From Eurosta solidaginis (taxonomy: Eukaryota > Arthropoda > Insecta > Diptera > Tephritidae), in contig NC_090319.1 of NCBI RefSeq assembly GCF_040869045.1, forward strand, positions 378,835,601-378,899,600: a stretch of DNA of 64,000 nt, in the 5' to 3' direction. Numbering within the stretch: the stretch's first letter is position 1; every line of letters begins with the position of its first letter. The notes beneath the pieces were generated by a model. It saw only the letters and a list, made by a program, of their open reading frames with translations, did no database searches and was not told the origin of the DNA. Shown in pieces: positions 33,324 to 45,576 of this stretch. Both the position numbers and the translations under genes were made by a program.

Positions 33324-34318
33324 GATAAAGGTACTGCCTCCACCGCAAAGCTATCTCGCCAGCCGTCTGAACCCCTTGAGGGATCCAAGCCGAATAAGCG
33401 AACCCCTGTTTCGGTCCGCAACCAGCGGAATATTCGCAACGCCACCAAAATTGTTGAGAGACTTGGTAACTCCCCCAGCGACAATTTGACAGCAGAGCAA
33501 AAAAGTTCTCTGGCCTGGGCTAGGAAAATTATTGCTGCCAAGAAGAGCAGCAGTAACAACCCCACCCCCAAGGTACTGCGACTGTCTCTTCTGCCACCAA
33601 GCAAAATTCTGACCCGAAGATGCCGGCCTTTATGGGAAATTCTGAACAGGCCTAGAGCTTGGGTCTGGGTCGCAGACGTCATAGCGGATCCTGGCAAAAT
33701 TTTGAGCACCATCGCGAAACCGAACACGGGGCTACCTTCGAGTGATTGGAGGATAGTACGGCTCGGCGAGACAAGGGCGAAACAACGTTATGTTGGTTTC
33801 ATCATAAACGAGGCTTCTCTCCCTTGGCTTGACGAATGTGGTGGAGTTTTAAGCTACGGCTTCCACTCCATCACGTTAAAAATCGAAGGGATGTTGCGAA
33901 AGAAGAAGCACCGGACGAGGGTGAGCCTGTATCTCAGGGCGATGAGATAGACAGAAACACCTCCCCTGGATCTTCTGACCCTGGCACTGAGGAGGGAACC
34001 ACCACCGCGCCCGAAGATCTGGCGGTTAGTGACACCGCCTCGAGCGAACCCGAAACCTCCATAACGAATTTTGAGGACCCATGCAACACCTTGATTGGAC
34101 ATGGGGCCGATATCGAAGTGGCAAGCAGCACTCCGGATGCCGAGAACGATACACTCTCGGTATCTGAGTTTGCGGGCCAGTTCCTTACTGGCACGGACGA
34201 GCAGCTTTGGCTGGAATCCGATCCGTGGGATGCCGATTTCGACGATACTATCGTAGCGAAGGCATCCGACGATGAGGATCGGCAGAGGATGGACGTCGAT
34301 GCCGAAACCGACCTTTAA
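33324..34318 (+). pseudogene. LINE ORF1 (gag-like) remnant
   Basis: An open frame up to about 33890 encodes a basic N-terminus, AEQKSSLAWARKIIAAKKSS, then RAWVWVADVIADPGKIL, DWRIVRLGETRAKQRYVGF and VLSYGFHSITLKI, a domain I recognise from ORF1 of insect LINEs (annotated in databases as DUF4780, from memory). A frame change near 33880-33900 leads to an acidic, Ser/Thr-rich tail ending at TAA about 34316-34318. ORF1 proteins bind element RNA; the zinc knuckles seen in many relatives are not evident here. Confidence 0.6.
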
Positions 34319-34327
34319 CGGGCGCAC

Positions 34328-34860
34328 GGGTCCTACAAATAAACCTGCACCACTCTAAGGCAGCCTCGGGTGCCCTAATCTTACGCCTCAGCACAACACA
34401 TGAGGACGTCGTTCTAGTCCAGGAACCTTGGAAGATAGAATCAGATCCTGCATTCTAATAAAGAAAACTCTAGTATTTATTATACTAGCTCCTTTTAGCG
34501 ACGAGGACTTTTCCTGTATTAGCCTCGAGCTACAGGGTCGAACACTCTGGCTTATGTCCACCTATCTTGCGCATGATCGCCCAACTTCTGTGCAGGGCCG
34601 GCTCTGCAGAGCGGTACGGGAGGCCCACGTTAAAGGGTTCCCGATAATAATCGGGACCGATGCCAATGCACATCACACCGACTGGTGCTCTACCGACATT
34701 AACAGTAGGGGTGAGTCCTTTTTTGATTCTATTATTAACTAAAATCTAAGTATATGCAACTCTGGAGACAAACCAAATTTTATTACCTCAAATAGGAAGG
34801 AGGTTCTAGATATTACTCTAGTTTCAGGGCCATTCTTTGACCTTGTCAAAAATTGGAGAG
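34328..34860 (+). pseudogene. LINE ORF2 endonuclease remnant
   Basis: Frame blocks LQINLHHSKAASGAL, VVLVQEPW (metal-binding Glu), then GTDANAHHTDWCSTDINSRG (corresponding to GADANAHHSIWGSSDTNTRG in the 55.9 kb LINE). Split over three frames, with stops near 34456 and 34740. Confidence 0.7.
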
Positions 34861-34899
34861 TTTCCAACGAAAACTCCTACTGATCATATTTATATTACT

Positions 34900-36300
34900 T
34901 TTACTCTGCTTTTGCGAACACCGCCTAGGGTGGCTTACAGGAATAGGAGACGTAAGCACTGGACCCTTTATAAAAAAGTCATATCCTCTACTCTTCTAAA
35001 AAACGCTTCTCGCGGTAGGTCGAGCCTACCGCTAAGAACTGATGAAGCGTCTCTTTTAGACACAACATTTGCTTCTCTAGGTTCTGCTTTTACAGTAGCG
35101 TTCCCGGAGATTAAAGTAAGGGGTAAAAAGAAACCTTATTGTTGATACCAAGAAATCTCCGAGAAGAGGAAAAATAGCAGAAACCAGGCTAAGTGCACTG
35201 GAATCTGGTCCCATTATAAGGACGCCTTAAAATCATTTAAGAAATCAAACCAGAAGGCGAAAGGGGACTCCTGGAAGAAATTCACCAATGACATCGAAGA
35301 AATCTCAGAGGCCAATCGTCTACGAAAGGTCCTCTCCAAAAATCCCATACCTCCCAGCTCCATTCGCACAGCAAATGGAGAATGGGCCAATTCTACTACG
35401 GAAATTCTAGAAACCCTGGTCAGCACTCACTTTCCAGGCTGGAGCTCTCAACCATACCTCGTAAACACGCAATCTGACCCAGGGCCGTTTCGGCCCCTGG
35501 GCCACATTGTAAGCGAAAAGGAGTTATCTGAGCTATCAAGCCCTTTAAACCCTTCAAATCTCCGGGAATGGATGGAATATTTCCCGCTGAATTACAAGCT
35601 GCAAGCGATCTTATAAGCCCGATGCTAGCTAAAATCTACAAGGCATGCCTCAACCTGGTCTATATCCCCACGGAATGGACCAAGGCAAAGGTTGTCTTCA
35701 TACACAAAGGAGGCAGGATATCGTGCAATAGTCCTAAGGATTTCAGATCAATTAGTCGGACCTTCCTTTCTCTTAAAAGCTCTAGAACGATTGCTGGACG
35801 ATTATATTAGACGATCGGAAAATCAAGCAGTAATCTTCAACAACCAACACGCCTACTCTAAGGCAAATCCGTAGAGGTAGCTCTGTATGGTATCACTACT
35901 AAGATAGAGAAGGGACTTGCCTTTAAAGAATTCACGCTGGGTATCTTTCACGACATAGAAGGAGCCTTCAACAACGTTATCCCAGCAGCGGTCACAAAAT
36001 CTCTACGTTCACTGGGGGTGCAAGAGCCTCTTGTGAAATTCGTCGAGCTCCTTCTAAACAGCTGTGCAGCAGTGAAAAAACTGTGATGGTGGTTTTTACC
36101 CACGAACGCATTATACCGGAATTTGTGGCGGCAATGCTTACTAGTGGCGCACTTCCCTCCACTCCCACCAAAGCTCTTAAAACCATATTATTCCCTCTCC
36201 CCACTCATCTGTATGTAAAATACTGTGCCTCCTGCAACGCGGCAAGGATCAACTCTAATGAACCTTGGAGGGACTACAGGTTTGAAAAAACCCGGATTCT
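34900..36300 (+). pseudogene. LINE ORF2 RT remnant, multiply broken
   Basis: Fragments in shifting frames: a PG.DGI-type block around 35560, VVFIHKGGR near 35685, DFRSI near 35740, NNQHAYSKA near 35840 and an FHDIEGAFNNV block near 35950 that corresponds to FLDIEGAFNNV in the intact relative. The catalytic Y-A-D-D stretch is not recognisable, and sequence after about 36070 no longer looks like RT, so the palm is largely deleted. Confidence 0.65.
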
Positions 36301-36423
36301 GTAGCAGGTCCCCGATACCTTCTTAATGTTTGACCAAAAAACACCGTCCCCTTGCTGGGACAATAAATTTACCACAAGAATCCCAGAGAGGAACGAGTGG
36401 GCAAACGGCAGGTAGCCGGGATC

Positions 36424-36889
36424 TCACGAAATCTCCGTTTTTACAGATGGCTCTAAACTGCACAGCAGAGTCGGCAGCGGAATATTCTCGGAGAAGCTCA
36501 ATCTGAGCGAGAGCTTACGCTTACCCGATCACTGCAGTGTTTTTCAGGATGAACTTATAGCTATCTGGGAAGCAGCTCTATATCTTGCTAAGCTGCAGGT
36601 GACCAATTCTATTTCAATTTTCTCGGACAGCCAAGCTTCCATAAAATCCCTGCCATGCAGTAACACCTCACCACTAGTGGCATTTAAGTGTACGGAAACC
36701 CTCAATAAACTGATTGGTAATTGCAACCTAAGCATAATATGGGTTCCTGGCCACTGTGACATCTCAGGAAGCTGCGCTACGGATGAGCTAACTAGGGAAG
36801 GCACCAACTTGCAAGCAATAAGCTCCGCTGGCTGGACCAGTAAACACTGCCTGCGATCTCTATCCACGGATAAAGCAAACGCCATATAG
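36424..36889 (+). pseudogene. LINE RNase H remnant
   Basis: Reads VFTDGSKLHSRVGSGIFSEK, then LPDHCSVFQDELIAIWEAA, IFSDSQASIKSLP and IIWVPGHCDISGSCATDEL, the four blocks of LINE-encoded RNase H with the catalytic D, E, D and the late H/D region. Almost uninterrupted from 36430 to the stop at 36887-36889, in one or two adjacent frames. Cleaves the RNA strand of RNA/DNA hybrids in active elements. Confidence 0.75.
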
Positions 36890-37414
36890 ACCACCGAACC
36901 TACATGTAGTATATTAAAACAAATCTGGCCTTTTAAACCGTATCTCTATAAACCCACTAGTGGGCCTTCCTACAGGTCACTGTCTCATGGGCACTCACAG
37001 TGCCTATATAGGCCTACAGACAAATGACTTCGGCCGCAGCTGTAGGGACTCGGAGGAGATATAAAGCGTAGCGAACTATGTGTGCGACTGTGCCGCACTG
37101 TCAAAAATCAGATACCGATGCCTGCACAGACACTATTTTGGGTGCCTTGCGGAGCTTGAATCTACAAACACAAACGACATCTTGCGTTTCATCAGGCAAA
37201 CGCGCTGGTTTGGCCTCGCTGGGGTCTAAACATTCTTCTTGGCAAGTAGGGAAATAGGAAATAGGGGCCCCCGCGTGGTAGCACAATGGGCCATAATGGC
37301 CTACGTGAGTCTCCGCTTGGACTGCTGAGGCAGCCACTCCAACCTGACCTAACTTTACTCAAACCGTATAATTTGTGGGATGAGGGTACTCACTGGAAGC
37401 GCGTGCTTTTATGG

Positions 37415-38060
37415 AACTGAAAACTTTTTCAGATCCGAGTACTGCGTACTTTTTCAGAGCCGGTTACTTTTTAAGCAATCTGTAACTTTTTCGGATGCAA
37501 GTACTTTCTAAGGCCATGCAGTTTTTTCGATTCCGGAAAGTGTTTTAACGCAGACAACTTTATAAAACTTCCTAAAACTTTTTAAAACCAGCACTGGTAC
37601 TCTTTAAGAACGAAATCCTTTTTGTGACTTTTTTTTATAATCCGGTACTTTAACATATCCGTGTAATTTTTCAGGACGGAGTCTTTCTTCGAATGCGGGT
37701 AGGTTTTCAGAATGTGGTGCTGTTTTAGAACCGGATATTTTCTACCGAATACTTTTTGTTGTTGGGTACTTTTTTGAACCATGTACTTTGGTGGAAACTG
37801 GTACATTTTCCAAAGCGTTTACTTTTCCAGAACAGATTACTTTTTTAACCGGCACTTCCGTAAACCTGGCCACTAGTTTGAAAAGGTTATGTTTTTAAGA
37901 ACCGGATACTATTTAAGTATAGGGACTTTGAAAAACTAGGTCATTTTCGAGGTTCAGGTACTTTTCCAGAACTGAGTACTTTTTCAGATCTCGGTACTTT
38001 TATGAAGCCGGGCACTGTCTTAGATTCGGGTACGTTTTTGAACCCGGTTATCTTTACGTG
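37415..38060. repeat. degenerate minisatellite, 'gtactttttcagaaccgg' type
   Basis: About 20-25 imperfect units of 24-30 bp built around gtactttttcagaaccgg, each beginning with a variant of tactttt(t)c and ending in a purine-rich ccgg/ggg. Drift is strong. ORF 37582-37806 on the minus strand reflects the repeat only. Confidence 0.75.
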
Positions 38061-38689
38061 CAGGCTAAGCCACTCGGTCATCGCACATCACTTAATCACT
38101 AGCTCTTAATTGAAAGGCAAGTATCCTACATACAAACATATCAACATACAATAAAAGCGTGTTTGAAAGTTGTGCGTTCGAAGGTAGGTAGATTTATGCT
38201 GTCCCAATCAAAGAAGTAATAATGAGTTCAAATTCCGTTTAGAGAGGAGCGCGTGAAATATTTACACAAATTCAAATTTTGCGTATGCTTTATTAAGCAC
38301 AAAGTCGTATAACGCTTCATACTCTTCAAAATATTTAAAAAATTTTCCATAAATATTCGCAGCGTGCAAGGGTTCTTAAATTCAACGCATAACCTAGCAA
38401 ACAACATTGGCGTACCGTTGGTGCAGCAATTTAAATTAGAAAATAAAAGTTTTATCTCATTTAACAATTTAAGCTACCCAATAGCAACCGTTAAACATAA
38501 ACAGTAACAATAATAAGTTGCGAAATAACATTTTAAACTAAAGTAACATTGCACCAGCTCTTGAAACAAATCATCTTTTTACAAGAGTGTATATTTGTAT
38601 GTTTATATATTAGGATGAGTAATATCTTTAAAGTTCAGCATACAAATTTTCAGGCCGTATGTAACTGGAATGCGAATACAAAATTATAC
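38061..38689. other. spacer, nothing recognised
   Basis: Short minus-strand ORF (38228-38467) with no domain. No repeat identified. Confidence 0.35.
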
Positions 38690-38884
38690 TCTGGCTAAGA
38701 AAGTACTTTTATAGGAGCCAAGCTACGGAAGCAGAAGAAGAGGGTGGCCCCCCTTCCGTTAGAAGGACCAAGTGAAGAGCGATATAAATTCCCTTTTTAC
38801 AACTGGCAACTGGCACGCCTTTTTCAACGGCCATTGCGTTTAAGCCGCTAAGCGCCCATTAAGTAGATAAGTATGTACATGAAA
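38690..38884 (+). mobile_element. RTE LINE 3'-end fragment
   Basis: Matches 24590-24779: agccaagctacggaagcag, gggtggccccccttccgtt, ggccattgcgtttaagc and gcgcccattaagtagataag, with deletions. This is the typical 5'-truncated product. Confidence 0.75.
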
Positions 38885-39974
38885 CTAAGGGTCTTGAAAC
38901 TTTTCGTCGTCCGCTGAAATTCAAGGTATTACATTTCAGCTTCATTTCAGTGAGCCAGTGTTTACTTTAAACTCAGGGCGTAAGGGCTCATGATCATTTC
39001 TTTTTATTTGGCGTCTCACTTTAATCTCCGGGTTACTATACCGCTCATATGATGCTCAAGTTGCTTCTTCCGTACGCGGCATGAAAGACCGATAGCTGTT
39101 TCTCCCCACAGTTATATTAAAAGATTTCAAGCCCTTGTTATGAAATCGTAATTGCATATTTATGTAGCGAGCAGCTCGACCCATGACAGACACTCCGTTG
39201 AAGGCACACTTTATTGTGAGGGAGCGTTGCGAGCGGCGGTGAGTCCTTAACCCAAGTATGGCAAGCTAGCCGCAAAGCTTTTCTCTCAGCTATCCTGGGT
39301 GTAACTGTGGTTGATACGCATTTTGAATCTATACTTATCATGCTGCCCAGAGTGCACAAGTAAGGTCTTTATAATAGTTATCGTTTTTTTTGAGTTAAAG
39401 TAGCGGTGAAGTTACTGGGATAAAAAACTTATTAAGCCTTAATAAACATTAATAATATTGCGATGTAATAACAAATTAAATTATTGTAAGGGAAACAGCT
39501 TGATTTTCAGCTTTCAGAAAAAAATTGGCCACTAATGTGTTGATGAATATTTGGTTAAGACTACTAATTAGTTATAATCTGAATTTGGTTTCAGGATCAA
39601 ATTAAAAGCACCTAACACCAAAAAAGCTCTTACCACATGGCTGTGTGTGAGATAAAATTCTAAAATTTAATGCATAAGTATTAAAAAAGGGACTTTTCGA
39701 AGCCGGTTTTTCATAGACTGTTGAAAAGGGTTGCATAATTTTGGGAATTTAAGCTCGGTGAACTGACAAGGATAAGTGAAAACGAACTCAGAGCTCAAAT
39801 AGATATTAGAATTAAAGAGAGAACTTCTTGACACAAAATAGTGAGATCTCAATTTGAAAAAGCACAATGACTAGTAATGGGTGAGCTGTAGACCCAGGAG
39901 TTCAAGTTTTTCGAGAAGAGCTTCGCCGGCTTCTTATCTAACAAACGATACTGGTAAGTTATTGCCTTATTTTC
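38885..39974. other. unassigned stretch
   Basis: No clear gene or repeat family. A moderately GC-rich part at 39040-39360 has stops in all frames. Confidence 0.35.
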
Positions 39975-40560
39975 CACTTTTTATTGATGGCGAATTATTA
40001 TTGTCGAGTTGTCGGCTTCTTGTCGCCGAGTCATCGAATTCTTATTGGGATCTTATGGACTTGTTTAAGGATTATTATAGATTAGTTATCGATTTGATAT
40101 TGAGGTTTTATTGGTATATGTTTCTTAACAAACGGACGACGATAACAAATCGATGACTTTTTGATAGCAACTTGATGAAACTTCGATAAAATGATCATAC
40201 AAAATCGATAACTAATCCATCGTTTATGAATAACAATCGCTAAATTTTGGCTAGTAAATCGATAACTTTTTGATAGCAAACTTATTACTTTTCGATAACA
40301 AATCGAAATTTTTTGATATCATATCGATAACTTTTGGATAACTAGTTGATAACTTTCGAAAATAAATAGATAAGTTGTCAATAAAAAATGATAGCTCCTT
40401 GATAACCTTTGTTATCGATAGCAAATTTATAACATATCGATAATAAATAGATAACTCGTAGATAAGAATTGGATAACATGCTCATAATTCGTCCATAACA
40501 AACCAGTTGCCAAGTGAGTTACTCATCGGTAACAAACTGAAAATAAGCCTTTCCTTGCTT
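39975..40560. repeat. CGATAA array 2, head-to-head
   Basis: Left part (39975-40110) carries the units in minus orientation (tgtcgagttgtcgg, gttatcgatttgat); right part (40135-40560) carries them in plus orientation (ataacaaatcgatgac, tatcgataactttt). The centre lies near 40110-40135. This gives fold-back symmetry like array 4. Confidence 0.7.
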
Positions 40561-41950
40561 AAATTTGCTGTCTGATTTCGCTGACTACACTTACACATAC
40601 ATACGTTCAGCATTATCTCATGCAGCACACAAACCCCACACACTTTGCCTACATTAACTTTTTTAAAGATTTCTTAACATCAAACACATTTCGGCTGTTA
40701 AAAAAACATTCCAAGACTTTCTCAACATACTCTTCCAATTTTATGGCAATAACTAGCAATTTTGTTTTCGACCCAGTCTAATATGCATGCGCCTGTAGCA
40801 TAATCAACAACTCAACGAAAATACATAACCAATGTAGTGGTGGCAGTCAGCTGCCTACGAGTAGGGTCTACTATAATGACCGCTGGCACTTGTACGCAGG
40901 AAGCTGATAAAGTTTTGCCTCAAAGTTTGTTTTCAACCCAAAAGCTTTGACTATTTATAGAGACGCGCAGTGCTGCTGCATACAACGAAAGTAGTAAAAA
41001 TTAAAAGTAAACATCACAAGCAGTGAACCAACGCAAACGAAACTTCATAAACAAGCATAACGCGAAGTCAAATGGTCATAATGATGATGTGGCTGAGGTT
41101 AATGGTGTCTCGCACACGTTGCTGCCATCCTCCCAGTCATTGAAAGCGCTTGCACTTTAAGTTGTTGCGTGGGTATGTGCGCTATTCATAGGCCGTTAAC
41201 GCGTCTGGTATCTCCATTTGACTGCCCGCTTTGGGGGCTATGTTGGTCTGATTGTGTTGTTGTTGGTTCATAATAAACTTTCGCTTCCCCACTGGACACA
41301 TTCACTTACTCATTTAGGTGCTCATTCATTCCAACGCATACACTCTTAAGTTATTTTGCACATTTTTTGAATGGCCTTGCAAAACTTTTCCGTTGTTGCT
41401 CTATCGAAATATCAGAACGCGGAAAAAATCTGTTTTGCATGCTGATGAGCTACTGTGGTTATACATATAGCTGCAAATAATTTAAAGTGTTTTTAAGCAG
41501 AAAATTCAAAAATAGAAAAAAATATTTAAATTTTGTTTAAGAGTTTTTGAGTTGAAGCCCGCTGTGGGCATTGCTGTTGCAGAAACTTAGAAATGCTCTT
41601 GAATACGACCGTTTTTGCGCTAAACCAAAATTAAAAAAAAAAAATATTTTTTCATTGACTCGGTTGATAATTGAAAGAGGGTCTGCTAATAACTCAGCGA
41701 TATAAGAGAGAAGTATCCATCAGTCAATTAATACAGATAGGCGCTGTCCGTCCATCTTTACATCAAATCTATTACAAGACAGTAATTAAAGAAAATAGTG
41801 CCCCAGTAATGACAAAGGAGTTAGATAAAAAAAAAATTAATTACAAATTTTTAGTTGATGGGCGGATTATAGAATGTAAGCGTATCTAAGTTAATTGTTT
41901 ACAAGTGGAGCGAAATCTAGAATGTAGATTAAGGCGTACTCACTATATCA
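40561..41950. other. unique-looking stretch
   Basis: No transposon recognised. Includes short GTTGTTGTTGG-type runs near 41265. Possibly host DNA. ORF 41671-41889 has no recognisable domain. Confidence 0.35.
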
Positions 41951-41953
41951 TCA

Positions 41954-42290
41954 TCATCTACCGCCTAAGCGATTTGGGCTGTTAAGTAACGAGCCATGCC
42001 AGCTATATGCTTGTGACGCTAGTTGGTAGCACCGGCGGAGGTCAAGTCTTCCTTTACCTACATCTTCTAACTCAGTGGAGGTCTTTCCTTTCTCTGCTTC
42101 CAACTGCCGTTTCCACTGAAATAATTGCTTGTCCGGAACCTCTTCGTCCATTCACATAACATGAGCTATCCAGCGAGGACTTTGGGTTTTAATTCGTTGC
42201 ACTATCCTCACGTCTTATACAGCTCATCGATATACTTCCTCCGATACTCACCATCGGCATCATGAAGAGGAGCATACATTTTCTGGAGAA
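41954..42290 (-). pseudogene. RTE-type LINE C-terminal fragment
   Basis: Minus-strand translation: MYAPLHDADGEYRRKYIDEL near 42275-42215, VRIVQRIKTQSPRW, then MDEEVPDKQLFQWKRQ and a tail with GRLDLRRCYQLASQAY and LNSPNRLGG. This is the post-RT region of RTE-type LINEs, a different lineage from the 22.3 kb copy. Interrupted by stops. Confidence 0.65.
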
Positions 42291-42399
42291 CTCAAGCACT
42301 ACACTGTAGCTTGATGTAAATGTACTGTAGGTTAATGTAGAAACAATGTACAGGGTAGAGTTGATATGTGCAAAATCAGCCAGCTAAATAAAACAAGGC

Positions 42400-42930
42400 G
42401 TGTTATCAATTTGTTATCGAGGTTTAATACATATGTTATCGATAAGCAGACATATGTCAAGATTGTGAACTCAGCTTTTTCTTTTCTTTCTTATATTCTA
42501 ATTTAAGAAATTTTTCAATTGGCCAATAAAGCATCAACAAAATTCTTATAGCCGAGTTATTGGTTTTGTTGAAGGTGTGTTATAGACGAGTTTTAAACTT
42601 AGTTATCGATTTGTTATCAAAGACATTTACGAGTTATGGGTTTCTTATCGGAAATCTATCAATTTATTATAGGAAAATTTTCAAATTATTACGGCCAACT
42701 TATCGATTATTGGTCGACAAATTATTTATATGTTATCAAAAATATAACCAATTTTTTAAAAAAGTGATCGATTTTTTATCGTAAATTTACAAATTTTTAT
42801 CAAAAAGTTAGCGATGTTTTGTCAAAAAGTAATCGATATGTTATCGAAAGGTTGTACTTTTATTATCGAAAACTTGTCGCTTACTTATCGAAAAGTTGTC
42901 GACGATATGTGATCACAATTTAGTGAATTT
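42400..42930 (-). repeat. CGATAA-rich degenerate array 3
   Basis: Units appear as ttgttatcgaggtttaa, agttatcgatttgttatc, cttatcgattattggtcg, i.e. the minus orientation of array 1. Spacing near 20 bp with heavy drift. Confidence 0.75.
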
Positions 42931-45576
42931 TTTATTGAAAGATTAGAGATTTGTTTTCAAAAAATGAAAGGTTTGATTGTTTGTTGGAGTGTTACCAATT
43001 TGTTATTGACGTGCTAGCGATTTATTAAAGACAGTTAATTGGTTTGTTCTGAAACCGATACTTAAATATAAAACCGATGACACATCCGTAACCCGACCTT
43101 TAATAAGCCGATAAAAAACCAAAATCCAACTGCTACTTCATAGACAGATACTACAGTTCCAGCTTTTTCTTATACTTTTTGCGACAGCGAGCCTACCTGA
43201 ATGTTTTTCGGAACTTTATAGATGATGATGGCATGTTCCGCAAAAAAACAGCACCACTGATGTATTAGTCCGACCATCACGGGAAAGATTTGATATGACC
43301 ACGTTGAACCTTAAAGGTCATCTTACCCCTCTTTCCATGAGGGACTTGGGGTCGTTAGAGCCTCGCCTGCTTATTAAACAGGTTTTGTAAGGAGTGAGTC
43401 TGGTTGAGAAATGAATTATAGATACTTTAGTTTCCACTGGCAATTTCTATGAAGGGTTCCATCACACAACCACTTGAATTTCAGCTGCTAATGATCTCTA
43501 TACAATGAGAATGCGGAGGTTCTGAGATGGAACGAGAAATTGAGGGCTGTTAAAATATAAAATTTGCTATTAACTTCGCAAGTATCTGTGAAGTTTAAGC
43601 AACACAATGGCTATAATTGCACATAAAAAGAAATATGAGGCACGTTATCGATTGCTTTCTTCTCCAACCCGCACTTCCTCCATCTGCTATGCCTGACAAG
43701 GCCTTATTTCAAAGCATGGGATGCTTGAAGTTAGTGTCCACTCAGAATATCAGAAACCTAAAATCCACTATTTTTAGTGGTGGAAGTAACTTTTTTAGTG
43801 TAATGTCTTACCAGAATATGATCTTTGATGGTCGATCATGTGCACATTTCGCCTTCTCTTAGCCTTTGCAAATACTGTTTGTTAATACCTAGCCTCTGTT
43901 GCAGCTTTCAGAATGATAATAAAGAGAATTCGACTCCGATTTCTGTTGGTGCTATCGCAATAGTCCCGAGTAGATATAGCTAGTCGGCCTTTATTTGTAC
44001 CTAAATAAAGTAAGGCATTCAAAATGAGTGCCTCCAAGTGCAGGAACCCCATGCGCAACTAATTAAAAATTAAAACTTCTAATCTGTTTAATTATGGTGC
44101 ACTTTACAACAGCCTACTCCTCTTGTTGACCTATAGTTTGAGATGAGCAGTTGGGCTGATGGCATTTTTGAATTTTCTGCAAAATCAATGCGAATACAGT
44201 AAGCTCTCAAAATTCCCAAGAAAAAAGTTACAGATCTGAAGCTTTTGAGCTTTTGATTCACACGTACAAGGCAAACGCGCAACAACAAATAACCACAAAA
44301 CAATAAACCAACCAAATCAACAAACACGCAAAAAGGTAGAATGACTAAAAGTAAAAACTTCTTCCTGCCTCCGCAAACCACACAAATTGATGGGCGAAAA
44401 TCACAACCTTGTTGCTGAAGGCACACAATCATCCAGTTTGACAGTAAATTTAAAGTATAAATACAAGACAAACGACACAAACAGATCAGAACGAAAAATT
44501 ATACTGAAGATGGCACAACGCTGAAACTGGTTTGTGGTAAAACTAAATTTGACAAGAGGTCACGGTAAATAATTTCAATATACTTCAATTATACTCTCTG
44601 TCAGAAAAAAACAACAAAATGAAATCTTTGCAGAGTCTTCTTTTCTGAGAATGTTATAAAACCGAATACAAATCTGCTTCGAAGCAATATAATTTCTTTA
44701 AAAGTTCTTACATACTTATGCCAAAAATCTAAAAATTAGTTATAATAATAAGTTTAGTTTTTAATTTCGTCAAAAAAATTCAGATTTAAATTCTTTCCAG
44801 ACTTGGTAGAAACTCATACAAACTAACGCTTCCCATTTGCTCAAAAAACACAAACCAACAAACGGCAAACTAACAGAAAAATACGCCATCGATATTCTTT
44901 CTGAAAGTATGTATGTTTGTTGTTGTAATAACTTTTGACATTAAATGGAATTAGAAAACTTTTTGACTGGCACGCGTCGCCATTGAGAATGAGCAACGGC
45001 ACATGCCAACATCACCACCACCATCACATTGTGACTCAACGTTCATATATTTCAACATATCTTCCTTAATATATTTGTTTATCAGCTATCAACTTTGTAT
45101 TAACATGTCCACGCTTTGGCTGACATTCAGCTGCATACGTTCCGTAGCTTAACTTTTCATAAATTTAGAACGCTTCTCGTTGTCTGTGTTAAATTTTATA
45201 GTAGGTTAAGTCAGGCTATGGCTGTAGGGTAGATGAAACACGGAGATATGATGTGGTAAAACTTATGTCTATTGGAGCGTGAAACACTAACATATTAAAA
45301 GTAGATGCTATGCGATGCCAAATCAGATAAAATTATATTATTGTTTAAATTGTTAAAAACTTCTAGTTAGTTATATTTGTCTGTAGACGTTATGCTAAAA
45401 TGTAAATTGCCGAACTTTAAGCTTTTCATGTTTTGACGTAAGTTGTCGACATAGAATACTGTGTGCTTGTGAATACACGCTTTTTTTGTTGATGGTACTT
45501 AGTTCAGAGGCATACGCACATGCATACGCACCGTGGCGGAGAGTGGAATCGAGTTGTAATATTGGAGGAGAAAAAC
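42931..45576. other. long unassigned stretch
   Basis: No coding region, RNA or repeat I can support. A patch at 43300-43390 (catgagggacttggggtcg) looks more GC-rich and may belong to an old mobile element. Minus ORF 44088-44480 (130 codons) is leucine/cysteine-rich without domain. Confidence 0.35.

Larger units (their letters stand above)
33310..37350 (+). mobile_element. two-ORF LINE (R1/LOA/I-type), decayed
   Basis: About 4 kb: ORF1 remnant, ORF2 endonuclease, broken RT, RNase H and a 3' part ending cactccaacctgacctaac. Same broad group as the better preserved LINE at 55339-59749 (shared INLHHSKAASGAL/INLQHSKAASANL start, RNase H at the end), but a different and older subfamily. Boundaries are approximate; no target duplication found. 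Upstream sequence ataagtaaggaagg resembles the family X start, perhaps another nested insertion. Confidence 0.75.

Noticed and set aside
37260..37340. Host gene fragment near gcacaatgggccataatgg
   Set aside because: Lies in the 3' part of the decayed LINE and has no open frame of note.
44088..44480. 130-codon minus-strand ORF
   Set aside because: Hydrophobic and cysteine-rich but without a recognisable family, splice context or homologous repeat; within chance expectation for AT-rich DNA of this size.
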